A stretch of 64,000 bases of DNA from Paenibacillus sp. S150 (GCF_019352175.1 NZ_JACBYI010000003.1:124001-188000), one strand, 5' to 3'. Counted from the first letter of the stretch, positions 1 through 9,322 are shown. Notes: generated by a model from the letters alone, not told the origin. Translations and numbers: made by a program.

Positions 1-5
1 TTCAC

Positions 6-1364
6 TTACCAGGCTACCCGGATAATCAGACCTTTGGGATCGCCGACCTCCAGGTATGCGGCCTGGCCGTTGACATCATCATACGGAAAGCCGTAGGCCA
101 GGCCGCTGATGCTGTGGTCATGCCAGAATTTCGCATAATAGTTGGCCGGAGCGGCATTGTAATAATTGGCTACATTATTCCAGTTGCTGGTAGTATAGAC
201 ATGGCGGTTGATTGCGGCCGCAGTAGCGGCATCGGTAAGGGCTCCGTCGCAGCGGAGAATATCCTGTGTGCTGTAGCTGGAATAGCCGGCGAAATAGTTG
301 GCATTCGCGCCGCCAGCGGCAAATGATCCGTGGATCGGAGCCACAATGCGGTATGGCGCCTGATCGGTAGCCAGCGATTTGAAGGCGGTTGGCACTTCAT
401 TCTGATACTTCGTAAATATTCCGGCACGGGTTTCGGATTCAAATTCGCCTACGGTTTTGTCGTAGGAGCCGGACAAGCCCACCAGACGGTGCTGGATCGG
501 GAAGCCGAAGGCATCAACGCGGGTCGTGTTGCCATGGTATCCGGTAGCATCCACTGTGAATTCCACAAAATCGAAATAGATATTGCGGTTCGGATCAGTC
601 GCATTGTTGATATCAGGTCCGGCAAAGCCGTCATCATAGGTTTTGATGTACAGCGGTGTGCCTACACTGAGGAACATCCGCCCGGAAGTGATCTTGGGCA
701 AGTTCACCCAGGAAGCCTGGCTGACGGTATGATAAATATTCGCATAATTGACGCCGTTTTTGGTCAAATGGCCGGATGCGTCATTGAGGGCCGCAGAGAT
801 GGCTACCAAATTGCCATTCAGGTCCAGATAACTCCATTTGCCATTGGCCGGGTTGATGCCCAGGACGCCCCAATAGATCTGGCTGTCGGAATATGCACCG
901 CCGGTTCCGTTCATCACCTTAAGCGAAAGCGAGCCGCTTGGCGCTGTGGGAATGGCGGATGCCGCTATCGAATAGATCGAAGCGGAGGAATTCGACGGCG
1001 GTGTTGTAGGCGTGGTTCCGGCAGTGTACGTGAACCAGCCGGTATCATAGGCAGGCGTTCCGTTATTGTATGTGAAGAAATAAGTGACAGCCGTACCGCC
1101 GGAAATACCCGTTACCGCTTGTTCATAACGGGCATTGCTGCTGCTGTACGTCATGCGGAGATTAATTTGTGTACCGTTATTCACCTTGTAGTGCACATCC
1201 ACCCAGCTCGTGCTGACGGTTGATTTGAACCAGATCGTCGCCGTAGTGCCGGACAAATCAACACCTTGCGTGTAATCGGCGGCTTCGGCCCTGGAGCCGA
1301 ACAGGGAGAAGCAGGAAATCAGCAGCAGGAGCGCGAGCACAGACATCAGCCATTTTTTTCTCAT
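6..1364 (-). CDS. Secreted GH64 endo-beta-1,3-glucanase (laminaripentaose-producing type) with N-terminal CBM
   Basis: Predicted 452-residue secreted enzyme that would cleave beta-1,3-glucan outside the cell. The start at 1364 (MRKKWLMS) is chosen over an upstream in-frame ATG because GGAGG lies 10 nt before it. Residues 1-28 form a signal peptide ending AEA. Residues about 30-110 resemble a CBM56-type beta-sandwich (FTYNNGTPAYDTGWFTYT), followed by a Thr/Pro/Ser linker. The rest matches the GH64/thaumatin-like fold: FDFVEFTVD, RVDAFGFPIQHRL, APIHGSFAAGG, and a C-terminal YGFPYDDVNGQAAYLEVGD segment. GH64 enzymes release laminaripentaose from laminarin; this product is family knowledge, not seen here. 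The stop lies at the extreme left of the window, and the gene is complete. It is probably monocistronic, with the msrA terminator upstream of it. Confidence 0.9.
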   Translation of the reverse strand: MRKKWLMSVLALLLLISCFSLFGSRAEAADYTQGVDLSGTTATIWFKSTVSTSWVDVHYKVNNGTQINLRMTYSSSNARYEQAVTGISGGTAVTYFFTYNNGTPAYDTGWFTYTAGTTPTTPPSNSSASIYSIAASAIPTAPSGSLSLKVMNGTGGAYSDSQIYWGVLGINPANGKWSYLDLNGNLVAISAALNDASGHLTKNGVNYANIYHTVSQASWVNLPKITSGRMFLSVGTPLYIKTYDDGFAGPDINNATDPNRNIYFDFVEFTVDATGYHGNTTRVDAFGFPIQHRLVGLSGSYDKTVGEFESETRAGIFTKYQNEVPTAFKSLATDQAPYRIVAPIHGSFAAGGANANYFAGYSSYSTQDILRCDGALTDAATAAAINRHVYTTSNWNNVANYYNAAPANYYAKFWHDHSISGLAYGFPYDDVNGQAAYLEVGDPKGLIIRVAW

Positions 1365-1540
1365 CGCAATTTTTCCTCCAATTAATGGTTTAGAATCAAT
1401 CACGCACCATAAATGGATGCGTTTTCAGATTTGATTATAGTATCCCTTCCGCCTATTTAGTAGGAGCAGAATTTCGGATTTCGTCTCCATTTTTTGGGTG
1501 AAGCGATTTTCGCGGAGAATTTACATCTTTAGGTGCTGCA

Positions 1541-1592
1541 AAAAAAGAAAAAAGCCCTAATTCTCCAGAAGTCCGGAGACATAAGGCTTTTT
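1541..1592 (-). terminator. Rho-independent terminator after msrA
   Basis: The arms at 1549-1566 and 1575-1592 pair with few mismatches (AAAAAGCC outer part, TCTCC/GGAGA inner part). On the minus strand the hairpin is followed by a T-rich tract (complement of 1541-1552). It sits 18 nt past the msrA stop and separates msrA from the glucanase gene. Confidence 0.75.
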
Positions 1593-1609
1593 AAAGGCCA
1601 TTTTTTCTT

Positions 1610-2122
1610 TTACCAATGCTTTGCAATGAAGGTGTCGCGCCCGGATTGCCCGCGGTCCTCTTTGTAGTGCTTCGGATTCTTTTTGTGATAGTCCTGATGG
1701 TAATCCTCTGCCGGGTAAAAAACCGGTGCAGGCAGAATCTCTGTCACCACCGGGCCCTCGAATCTGCCGCTGGCCGCTACCTGTTCCCGGGATGCCAGCG
1801 CAGCCAGACGCTGCTCTTCATTATAATAGAATACCGCTGTCCGGTATTGCGTGCCTCTATCCTGAAACTGTCCGCCGTCGTCGGTCGGATCGATCTGGGG
1901 CCAGAACAGCTCCAGCAGCTTTTCGTAAGGGAAAACCGCCGGATCATACGTGATCTGCACCACCTCATAATGGCCTGTCGTTCCGGTTTTGACCTGCTCA
2001 TAGGTCGGATTCTCGATTGTTCCCCCGGCGTAGCCGGAAATAATCCCGTGAATTCCGGGCAACTCCTCAAAAGGTGTTACCATGCACCAGAAGCAGCCTC
2101 CGGCAAACATTGCCTGTTCCAT
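1610..2122 (-). CDS. msrA: Peptide-methionine (S)-S-oxide reductase MsrA
   Basis: A 170-residue cytoplasmic enzyme that reduces the S-epimer of methionine sulfoxide in proteins, using thioredoxin. The hallmark GCFWC motif is at residues 9-13, with Cys10 as catalytic nucleophile and Cys13 as a likely recycling cysteine. Downstream family motifs are present: GYAGG, PTYEQVKTGTTGHYEVVQITYDP, the FW-IDPT segment and YHQDYHKKNP. The length is usual for stand-alone MsrA, and there is no fused MsrB domain. It has its own terminator. The upstream 190 bp holds no other gene, so it is probably a single-gene unit. Confidence 0.95.
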   Translation of the reverse strand: MEQAMFAGGCFWCMVTPFEELPGIHGIISGYAGGTIENPTYEQVKTGTTGHYEVVQITYDPAVFPYEKLLELFWPQIDPTDDGGQFQDRGTQYRTAVFYYNEEQRLAALASREQVAASGRFEGPVVTEILPAPVFYPAEDYHQDYHKKNPKHYKEDRGQSGRDTFIAKHW

Positions 2123-2309
2123 AACCTGTATCCCTCTCCCTGTCTATCATCTGCATACTGGTACGCGCCAGCACTTAAGGATTTGCCGTGAACTCCGCTG
2201 TCTATCCTTAGCCATTCATGCTGCAGGCGTACTAACTTATGTTATGAAGATAAGGCTAAATTTGCTTAAAGTCAATTTGAGGGTTTCCATTATATGAGTA
2301 CGGGGCCAG

Positions 2310-3329
2310 TTAACATTTACCCGCAGCCAGCCTTGCCTCTGAAGACGTATAAATACCGGCAATAACCTCCAGCGCTTTAATCCCCTCGTTCCCGTCGATC
2401 CAGAACCTGCGTCCTTCGCCGATGTGCTTGTAGAAGTCATGGATTAATCTCTCATGGCTGGTTCCCCAGTAAGATTTGCCCAGGGTAGCCGTGGAGGACA
2501 AGGGTTCACACAGCAGCGTCTCCTGTCCGTCCTTCCACAGATACAGGCAGTCCCGGCGCAGCAGCAGCGTGCCCTGCTCAAAGACAAGCTCCATTTCAAC
2601 CGGGGAATTCACGGAGTACGCATTCGTGCCGTAAAAAAGCCCGCGCACATTATTCTTGAATTGAATGCAGGCATGTGCTGTATCCTCCACCTCGATGACA
2701 CCATCCAGCACATCGGTGGTCACACTGCCCTTGACCGAAACGATGTCGCCGCCGAACCATTGCAGAAGATCAAGCGTGTGGATCGTCTGGTTAATCAGCA
2801 CTCCGCCGCCTTCTGTGTCCCATCTCCCCCGCCAGCTGCTCTCCGTGTAGTAAGCTTCGCTCCGGTTCCAGGTTACAATCCCTTTCATACAGATCAGCGG
2901 TCCCAGAATACCGGAATCGATAGTCTCCTTAATCCGCAGGGAAGGGTCATTATAGCGGTTCTGAAAGACAATGCCCAGCTGCCCCTTGCCGGCCGCCGCC
3001 GCTTCCTGCATCCGCCGTGCAGACGCCACATCTGTTGCCATCGGCTTCTCAGACAACACATGATGGCCTGCCCGCAGAAATTCCTCAGCCATTTGCGCAT
3101 GCAAATAATGCGGCGTGCACAAATGGACAATGGCGATGTCAGCCCTCCCGAGAAGCTGCCTATAATCCGCCACCGGCTCACAGCCGTAATCCCGGGCCGC
3201 TTGCGCCGCCCTCTCCGGATCAGGGTCGGCAACGGCCACCAGCCGCGCGCCCTTCATGGATAGAATAGCCCTGGCATGCAGGGGAGCAATTGCTCCGCAG
3301 CCGATAATGGCTGCCCCTAGTGTACTCAT
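2310..3329 (-). CDS. Gfo/Idh/MocA family NAD(P)-dependent sugar oxidoreductase
   Basis: A 339-residue cytoplasmic dehydrogenase acting on a sugar, inositol or keto-sugar; the substrate is unknown. The start at 3329 (MSTLGAAIIGCG) is preceded by GGAAGGTG and avoids an arginine-rich extension. The N-terminal Rossmann motif GCGAIAPLHA, the conserved EKP lysine (LSEKPMATDV) and the C-terminal catalytic segment NQTIHTLDLLQWFGGD are all present. It is the last gene of a four-gene minus-strand operon (6452 to 2310) that contains two more members of the same family and a xylose-isomerase-like protein. That pairing suggests stepwise oxidation and isomerisation or epimerisation of one sugar. Confidence 0.88.
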   Translation of the reverse strand: MSTLGAAIIGCGAIAPLHARAILSMKGARLVAVADPDPERAAQAARDYGCEPVADYRQLLGRADIAIVHLCTPHYLHAQMAEEFLRAGHHVLSEKPMATDVASARRMQEAAAAGKGQLGIVFQNRYNDPSLRIKETIDSGILGPLICMKGIVTWNRSEAYYTESSWRGRWDTEGGGVLINQTIHTLDLLQWFGGDIVSVKGSVTTDVLDGVIEVEDTAHACIQFKNNVRGLFYGTNAYSVNSPVEMELVFEQGTLLLRRDCLYLWKDGQETLLCEPLSSTATLGKSYWGTSHERLIHDFYKHIGEGRRFWIDGNEGIKALEVIAGIYTSSEARLAAGKC

Positions 3330-3366
3330 CCAGTTCACCTTCCGCTTTTGTCCGTCTTCTGACCGG

Positions 3367-4455
3367 CTATCTGAGTGTATCCGGGGTGAGATTGAGCGCC
3401 TGGGACTGTGCCTGGAGGCACAGCTCCGCCGCCTTGAACACATGGGCTTGGGTCATCGCCAGCTCTGTGCGCTGCAGACAGTCCAGAATCAGCTCCCCGA
3501 AGAAAGGAAAGCCGACCTTGCCGGCAACCTGCTCATAGTGCTCGCCCTGCCCGTCTACCCAAAAGACATGATCCGGCGTGTTCGAGCGGGCAATGTCGCT
3601 GTACTTGCGCAGCTCCATATACCCCTCGGTGCCCATGATAATCGTGCGGCCGTCTCCCCATGTGCCCAGCCCTTCCGGCGTGAACCAGTCCACACGGAAA
3701 TATTGGGTCGTCCCGTTATCGCCCGCCAGTGTAGCATCGCCGAAATCCTCCAGCTCCGGGTATTCAGCGTTGTTGTAATTGGCAACCTTGCTGTGCAGAA
3801 CCTTGGCGTCACGGCAGCCGCCGTAATAGAGAAATTGTTCTATCTGGTGGCTGCCGATATCACAGAGAATGCCGCCGTAGTTCCCGCGCCGGAAGAACCA
3901 TTCGGGACGGCTTGCCGCATTCAGACGGTGCGGCCCCATCCCGATCACCTGAAGCACGCGGCCGATTGCCCCTTGCCCGATTAATTGCCCGGCGTAGACA
4001 GCACTTTCCACGTGCAGCCGTTCGCTGAAATAACACATATATTTGCGCTTAGTCTTCTCTGCCTGCAGCCTGGCCGCTTCCAGCTGCCCGATAGCTGTAA
4101 AGGGCGTCTTGTCTGTAAAATAATCCTTCCCGTGAGCCATGACCCGCAGGCCCAGCGCACCTCTCTCGGAAGGAACTGCGGCGGCAGCCACCAGGCGGAC
4201 CTCAGGGTCCTCCAGCACTTCCTCTGGGGATCTGGCCGCCCGGACACCCGGATATGCGGCGCTGAAGGCTTTGACTTTCTCCTGATCGGGATCATACACC
4301 CATTTCAATTGTGCTCCGGCCTCCACCAGCCCGTTGCACATTCCATAGATGTGTCCATGATCCAGTGCCATTGCGGCGATTACGAATTCCCCCGGCCCCA
4401 CTACCGGCTTGGCCTCATGCCTGGGGGCATAGTTCATTCCGTCTTTGCGGCTCAT
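3367..4455 (-). CDS. Divergent Gfo/Idh/MocA family oxidoreductase
   Basis: A 362-residue protein with the Gfo/Idh fold. The family signature is altered: the N-terminal glycine-rich loop reads IAAMALDHGHIYGM instead of GxGxxG, and the usual EKP motif reads DKTPFTA. A histidine-containing catalytic segment is kept (CDIGSHQIEQFLYYGG). The C-terminal half contains the usual beta-sheet dimer face (GTEGYMELRKY). It ends 37 nt before the next Gfo/Idh gene and starts 21 nt after the TIM-barrel gene, so it is co-transcribed. It may use a different cofactor mode or act as a lyase or hydrolase-like relative; this cannot be decided from sequence. The family call is firm, the reaction open. Confidence 0.82.
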   Translation of the reverse strand: MSRKDGMNYAPRHEAKPVVGPGEFVIAAMALDHGHIYGMCNGLVEAGAQLKWVYDPDQEKVKAFSAAYPGVRAARSPEEVLEDPEVRLVAAAAVPSERGALGLRVMAHGKDYFTDKTPFTAIGQLEAARLQAEKTKRKYMCYFSERLHVESAVYAGQLIGQGAIGRVLQVIGMGPHRLNAASRPEWFFRRGNYGGILCDIGSHQIEQFLYYGGCRDAKVLHSKVANYNNAEYPELEDFGDATLAGDNGTTQYFRVDWFTPEGLGTWGDGRTIIMGTEGYMELRKYSDIARSNTPDHVFWVDGQGEHYEQVAGKVGFPFFGELILDCLQRTELAMTQAHVFKAAELCLQAQSQALNLTPDTLR

Positions 4456-4476
4456 ACTGCTGTTTCTCCCCTTCCG

Positions 4477-5241
4477 TTATAGCAATGTAAGCAGATACTT
4501 CAGGCTGATCTCCAGGCTCTCGAACGGATCGCGGCGGCAGACATCCTGCTCCACGACAAACCATTCTACACCTGTCTCGCGGCAGGCCCGGATAATGGCT
4601 TCATAATTCATATTGCCTTGGCCGATTTCGGCAAATTCCGCTTTTCTAGCCACAACCGCCATATCCTTCAGATGCACAACCCGCATTCTGTCCTTCACCT
4701 TGTGTACCCAATCGACCGGACTGCCCCCACCGGCCTGAACCCAGTACAGATCCAGCTCGAAGCCGAATACCTCGGGGTCCGCCTCCTGAAGCAGCACTTC
4801 AAGGCCGGTTCGGTCGCCCAGGCGCTCGAACTCAAAATCATGATTATGATAGACGAATTGCAGCCCATGCTGCTGCTTCAGGACAAGGGCGATTTCCGAA
4901 ATCTTCTTGGCGAAGGCCCGGTACCCTTCCTGACTCGTCTGGTACTCGCCCGGAAGTGACCCAAGCCCGATATATTTGCAGTTCCAGAGCTTATGCTCAG
5001 CCGCCAGCGCGTCCAGATCATTCACCAGCCGGTCCCATGAAACATGCGTCGCGCAGACCGTAAGTCCGGCTTCATCCGCGTATTGCTTGACCAGCTCCGG
5101 GTCAATGGGGCCGATTCCCGAAATTTGCACGGCCTGATAGCCGATGTCCTTCAGCCTCCGGAAGCTCTCCCGCAGTCCTTCCGCCGTCTGGGTAAATTCC
5201 CGCAGTGTATACATTTGCGCAGCAATTGTTGATGCCTTCAT
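4477..5241 (-). CDS. Sugar phosphate isomerase/epimerase (xylose isomerase-like TIM barrel)
   Basis: A 254-residue AP-endonuclease-2-fold protein of the IolE/IolH/YcjR type. Expected metal-binding segments are visible in order: YHNHDFEF, ELDLYWVQAGG, VVHLKDM, EIGQGNMNY and VVEQDVC. The N-terminus AAQMYTLREF is typical of this family. Members isomerise or dehydrate keto-sugars and inositols, often next to Gfo/Idh dehydrogenases that make 3-keto sugars. Here it lies between two such genes (21 nt and 47 nt gaps). The substrate is not deducible. The ATG at 5241 follows an AAGGAG-like site. Confidence 0.88.
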   Translation of the reverse strand: MKASTIAAQMYTLREFTQTAEGLRESFRRLKDIGYQAVQISGIGPIDPELVKQYADEAGLTVCATHVSWDRLVNDLDALAAEHKLWNCKYIGLGSLPGEYQTSQEGYRAFAKKISEIALVLKQQHGLQFVYHNHDFEFERLGDRTGLEVLLQEADPEVFGFELDLYWVQAGGGSPVDWVHKVKDRMRVVHLKDMAVVARKAEFAEIGQGNMNYEAIIRACRETGVEWFVVEQDVCRRDPFESLEISLKYLLTLL

Positions 5242-5288
5242 AGAATCGATCCGCTCCTTAAATAATTAGTATAGGTTAACCGCTCCAC

Positions 5289-6452
5289 TCAGTGAGTACC
5301 GGATACATTCAGCGTCTTCTGTACATTTTTATCCTTTTGGAAGGTTGAATTCCGTACCTTCTCCATCAGCTTCTCGTGAAACAGCCCGCTGTCGATCGGC
5401 AGTTCCACCCAATTGTCCGTCCACGCGGACAGATACATGGCATTTGAGAGCGTCAGGCCATGAATGCCCTCTTCTCCCGGGGCAAGCAGCGGCTCATCGT
5501 GCAGAATGGCATTGGTGAAATTGCGCAGGATGCCTTTGTGCTGCTCCCCGCCGCCTTTTTCCACCGGTATCTCGCATTTCCAGCATTCCGGCGCCCCGAA
5601 GCCGCCCTTGAACTCAGCGTTGAAGACCGGCTCCGGTGTGCGCAGCCGCCAGAAGGTCAGCTCGTCGTCCTCTATGACGATTTTCCCGTTGTCCCCGTTA
5701 ATTTCAAAGCGGTTCGTTCCCGGAGCTTCCCCGGTGGTCGTAATGAACAGGCCCGTAGCTCCGTTCGCATACTCCGCATAAGCGGTCACATCATCCTCCA
5801 CCTCAATCTTCCGGTATTTGCCGAACTGGCAAAACGCCCGGATGCGTGTCGGCATCATTCCTGTAGTCCACTGCCAGAGATCCAGCTGATGCGGGTCCTG
5901 ATTCAGCAGCACCCCGCCGCCCTCCCCGGCCCAGGTAGCGCGCCAGCCGCCGGAATCATAATAGTTCTGCGATCTGTACCAGTTGGTGATAATCCAGTTG
6001 GTGCGGCGGATCTCACCAAGCTCTCCGGCTTGAATCAGCTCTCTCAGCTTCTGGTAGAGCGGATTGGTCCGCTGGTTGTACATGATTCCGAATTTGCGGT
6101 CCGACTTCGCGGCGGCCTCGTTCATTTCCTGCACGGCCTTGGTGTACACACCGGCAGGCTTCTCAATTAAGACATGAAGGCCATGGCTCAGCGCTTCTAT
6201 TGCCAGCGGCGGATGGTCATAATGCGGCGTGGAGATTAATACGGCATCAATAGCTCCCGATTGAAACAGCTCTGTTGCCGTACTGAAATGCTTCACCTTC
6301 TCCGGCAATTGCTCCGAAGCCCATTCCAGGCGTTCCGGACTGATATCGCAGACTGCAGCCAGCTCCGCCCCCTTCACATCTTCCAGCAGACTCAGCGCGT
6401 GAGCCCGGCCCATATTTCCGATGCCGATAATTCCATAACGTACCTTTGTCAT
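5289..6452 (-). CDS. Gfo/Idh/MocA family oxidoreductase, first gene of the operon
   Basis: A 387-residue NAD(P)-dependent dehydrogenase. The ATG at 6452 (MTKVRYGIIGIGNMG) is preferred to the GTG at 6464 because AGGAAGTG lies at a workable distance only from the ATG. Canonical features: Rossmann GIGNMGRAHA, EKPAGVYTK lysine motif, and NQDPHQLDLWQWTTG catalytic helix. A tryptophan-rich region (NWIITNWYRSQNYYDSGGWRATWAGEGGG written in parts here as NWYRSQNYYDS and GGWRATW) is typical of the larger Paenibacillus subgroup. It heads the operon and faces the divergent AraC gene across 164 bp, so AraC control is likely. Confidence 0.9.
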   Translation of the reverse strand: MTKVRYGIIGIGNMGRAHALSLLEDVKGAELAAVCDISPERLEWASEQLPEKVKHFSTATELFQSGAIDAVLISTPHYDHPPLAIEALSHGLHVLIEKPAGVYTKAVQEMNEAAAKSDRKFGIMYNQRTNPLYQKLRELIQAGELGEIRRTNWIITNWYRSQNYYDSGGWRATWAGEGGGVLLNQDPHQLDLWQWTTGMMPTRIRAFCQFGKYRKIEVEDDVTAYAEYANGATGLFITTTGEAPGTNRFEINGDNGKIVIEDDELTFWRLRTPEPVFNAEFKGGFGAPECWKCEIPVEKGGGEQHKGILRNFTNAILHDEPLLAPGEEGIHGLTLSNAMYLSAWTDNWVELPIDSGLFHEKLMEKVRNSTFQKDKNVQKTLNVSGTH

Positions 6453-6616
6453 CTCTTGGATCACTTCCTAATTTCAGTTTATGATATGAGGATAACCCTA
6501 AAGCTCCAACGTGACTATGACTGGAATTAAGAAGTATTTGTATATAATTAAGATGTATTAGTTAAATGAAAGCGGTATAATGGAGATATTCACCCTATTT
6601 CTTAAAGGAGCGCACT
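6453..6616. promoter_or_regulatory. Divergent promoter region between Gfo/Idh operon and AraC gene
   Basis: An AT-rich 164-bp spacer between two divergent starts. TATAAT at 6576-6581 suits a rightward -10 element; no good -35 was found. The 14 bases at 6567-6580 (TGAAAGCGGTATAA) match 13 of 14 positions of the Bacillus cre consensus and would overlap that -10. This suggests carbon catabolite control of the regulator. The AraC protein most likely also binds here. Both are inference. Confidence 0.4.
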
Positions 6617-7444
6617 ATGGATGACTTAGGAAATTTAACGGGGCGCCTGCTGCAGAATTTGAACGTTACCGTGACCCATGCCCAGCTGGGCACCAGGTAT
6701 CCCGGCTGGAACCGCACGAATGAGACTCCGTCCTTCAACCGGCTGTATTTTATTGACTGCGGAGAAGGGAAAGTGACAATTAACGGGGTGGCTTACTACC
6801 CGAAGCCGGGGCAACTAATGATCATGCCTGCCGGCTCCATACAGACGACGGAAACTGCACCTGATAATCCTTATGCCCGCTACTATTGCCATTTTGATGC
6901 CCGGATCGGGGAGTGGCCGTTGTTTCATTCCGCGAACAAGCTGTATATCAGCGATGCTGCCGACCCGGATGCAGTCCGGGCGATTTTTACCGAAATGATC
7001 TCCCTGTTTCAGGACGACGGCTTCCTTGCCACACTCCGTGTCCAGGCGGCGCTGCTCAATCTTCTGGCGTTGTGTCTGGAAGCCGGCGGGTACGCCGATT
7101 TCATGGATGACCTGGTGCATACGAGCGATCAGGGCAAGCTGGCACATGTGCTGCAGTACATTGACCAGCGGCTGAAGCAGCCGCTGGAGGTTGAGGAGCT
7201 GGCGGAGCTGGTGCATCTGCATCCGAACTATTTCATCCCGTATTTCAAAAAATTCATGGGGGTCACCCCCATGCATTATGTACAGCTCAAGCGGATGGAG
7301 CTCGCCAAAAAACAGCTTTCCTATACCGGCTTCAGCATCTCTGATATCGCCGAGCAGCTCGGCATGGAGCTGGCCCATTTCTCGAAAACCTTCAAAAAAA
7401 CCACGGGCGTGTCCCCCTCTGCCTACAGGAGCAGCACCAGATGA
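6617..7444 (+). CDS. AraC-family transcriptional regulator with cupin sensor domain
   Basis: A 275-residue one-component regulator. The start has AAAGGAG 6 nt upstream. Residues about 15-140 form a cupin-like AraC ligand-binding domain (YFIDCGEGKVTINGVAYYPKPG split by beta strands, then QLMIMPAG). Residues about 175-275 hold two helix-turn-helix motifs: LEVEELAELVHLHPNYF and ISDIAEQLGMELAHFSKTFKK, followed by GVSPSAYR. It is divergent from the Gfo/Idh operon, and probably activates that operon and perhaps the SDR gene 108 bp downstream in response to a sugar. Confidence 0.9.
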   Translation: MDDLGNLTGRLLQNLNVTVTHAQLGTRYPGWNRTNETPSFNRLYFIDCGEGKVTINGVAYYPKPGQLMIMPAGSIQTTETAPDNPYARYYCHFDARIGEWPLFHSANKLYISDAADPDAVRAIFTEMISLFQDDGFLATLRVQAALLNLLALCLEAGGYADFMDDLVHTSDQGKLAHVLQYIDQRLKQPLEVEELAELVHLHPNYFIPYFKKFMGVTPMHYVQLKRMELAKKQLSYTGFSISDIAEQLGMELAHFSKTFKKTTGVSPSAYRSSTR

Positions 7445-7552
7445 TAAAGCTGCAAAGCAACAGGAATTCAATCGGCAATCTTACCAGGCAATGCCTGACA
7501 ATCATTCCGGGCTGCATTTGCTTGCAGCCCCTTCAGAAAGGAAGTGCCATTC

Positions 7553-8407
7553 ATGGCAGAGTTAGCCTTGCAGCCTGCACTTGCAGGCAAAGTCGCTGTT
7601 ATTACCGGAGGTGCAGGTGTCCTGTGCGCCGCTATGGCTCATGAGCTGGGACGGCAGGGAGCAAAAGTCGCCATACTGAACCGGACTGCAGACAAAGGAG
7701 ACGCGCTTGCGTCTGAGATTACCGCTGCGGGAGGACAGGCCCTTTCGGTTGCCTGTGACGTTACAGAGGCGGGCAGCGTGCACAAGGCCGCGGCTGAAGT
7801 CCTGGAGCATTGGGGCGCCTGTGATCTGTTAATCAACGGGGCCGGCGGCAACCAGCCGTCCGCGATTACCACGAAGGAACGCTTTGCTGCGGGAGATCTG
7901 GAGAATCCGGACATCATCTCCTTCTTTGATCTCTCTGTTCCCGGCTTCCGCCAAGTGATGGACCTGAATCTGGTCGGGACGCTTATTCCCACGCAAATTT
8001 TTGCCAGGCACATGCTCGGCCGCCCCGGCGCAGCGGTGATTAACATCTCTTCCGTGAGCGCCGGAGCGCCGCTGACCAAGGTTCCGGCCTACAGCGCCGC
8101 CAAGGCGGGAATCAATAACTTCACGCAATGGCTGGCTGTGCATTTAGCGGAGAGCGGAATCCGCGTCAATACGATTGCACCGGGCTTCTTCATCACCAAA
8201 CAGAATGAAAAGCTGCTGCTTCGCGAAGACGGCGAACTGACCGAACGTTCGCACAAGGTTATCAGCCAGACCCCTATGCGCCGCTTCGGGAAGCCTGAGG
8301 AGCTGCTGGGCACCCTGCTCTGGCTGGCCGACGAAAGCATGTCCGGTTTTGTAACGGGAATTACGGTTCCGGTCGACGGCGGATTTACGGCGTATTCCGG
8401 GGTATAG
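7553..8407 (+). CDS. SDR-family dehydrogenase, mannonate/fructuronate oxidoreductase-like
   Basis: A 284-residue short-chain dehydrogenase. The ATG at 7553 is preferred to the GTG at 7544 because AAAGGAAG lies at normal spacing from it. The cofactor motif [12 protein letters not shown], the structural NGAGGNQP, and the Ser-Tyr-Lys triad ([16 protein letters not shown]) are present. The NGAGGN motif with an inserted loop and [15 protein letters not shown] resembles the SDR type of D-mannonate oxidoreductase (fructuronate reductase) known in Bacillus. The substrate call is tentative. It lies downstream of the AraC gene on the same strand and is followed by a strong terminator. Confidence 0.85.
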   Translation: MAELALQPALAGKVAVITGGAGVLCAAMAHELGRQGAKVAILNRTADKGDALASEITAAGGQALSVACDVTEAGSVHKAAAEVLEHWGACDLLINGAGGNQPSAITTKERFAAGDLENPDIISFFDLSVPGFRQVMDLNLVGTLIPTQIFARHMLGRPGAAVINISSVSAGAPLTKVPAYSAAKAGINNFTQWLAVHLAESGIRVNTIAPGFFITKQNEKLLLREDGELTERSHKVISQTPMRRFGKPEELLGTLLWLADESMSGFVTGITVPVDGGFTAYSGV

Positions 8408-8428
8408 CCTGCTTGGGACGGATGCTTA

Positions 8429-9322
8429 TTATTTTGACGCCTCTTGGTTCATATCAAGGGGCGTCTTTTGGCGTCGGAAAGTTCCATTTCTAAGCCAATC
8501 CAAAAGCAAGCACCAGCAATAACCCAGCGCGGACAGCAGGATTGAACCTATAAGCCCGGACAGAAAAGGCTTTTTTCCCATCCGGCCAAAAGTTCGCAGT
8601 TCTATGCCCAGTCCCATTCCCGCCATTGCCATCGCCAGCAAAAAAATAGGCCGGGACAATAAGTCCGCTTGCGCCTCCCCCGGATAATCCCCAGCGTATT
8701 CACTCCGCTTATTAACAGAAAGCCGAGGATGAACCACTGAACCGGCAGCTTCTTCCATTCAACTTTCTTCCTTCTTGCGCATGGCTCTTCTGCTGTTCCC
8801 GCTGCGCTGCCCTGTTTACGTTGTCTGTACCCTTCCCAGCTCCCAAGAATGACCGCTGCCGGAATAAGCATCGCCACCCGGGTCAGCTTCACAACAATTG
8901 CCAGATCGGCAGCTTCCTTGCCCGCCGGAGCAGCTGCGGCAATAACATGGGCCACCTATGAAGCGTGCCTCCGGTAAAGATCCCGTATCCTGCCGGACTG
9001 AGTTCCAAGAGTGGATACAACGCCGTATAGATCAGTGTAAAAATCGTACCCAATACCGCCACCGTCGCCGCCCCGACCGCCGTTTCTTGTTCGGACGCCT
9101 TGATTAGCGGAGCAATCGCCGCCACTGCCGCTGCGCCGCAAATGGCTGTTCCGCAGGCCGTCAGCAGGCCTAATCTCCTGCCGGTCCCGAACTGTTTTGC
9201 CAGTATGCAAACCGTAAACAGCGTAAATGCGATATAAACCTGAATTTCGAAAGCAGATTGAACAAATCCAGATAAGGATCGCCCCGCTTTTTCCATCACC
9301 CATTTGGTGCAAGTTGTTTTCA
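8429..9322 (-). pseudogene. YeiH-family (putative sulfate exporter) pseudogene, C-terminal part
   Basis: Translation in three successive frames gives the C-terminal two thirds of a YeiH/UPF0324 membrane protein. Frame 1 has TACGTAICGAAAVAAIAP and LLELSPAGYGIFTGGTLH. After a frameshift near 8950, frame 2 has HVIAAAAPAGKEAADLAIVVK. After another near 8690, frame 3 has LAMAMAGMGLGIELRTFGRMGKKP. Together these make a normal family order, so the gene is dead. The N-terminal part lies at 10421-10740, beyond the repeat insertion at 9323-10430. The 3' end overlaps the terminator hairpin of the SDR gene. Confidence 0.8.
8436..8469 (+). terminator. Terminator of the SDR gene
   Basis: GACGCCTCTTG at 8436-8446 pairs with CAAGGGGCGTC at 8455-8465 and is followed by TTTT. 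It sits 28 nt past the SDR stop. Confidence 0.75.
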
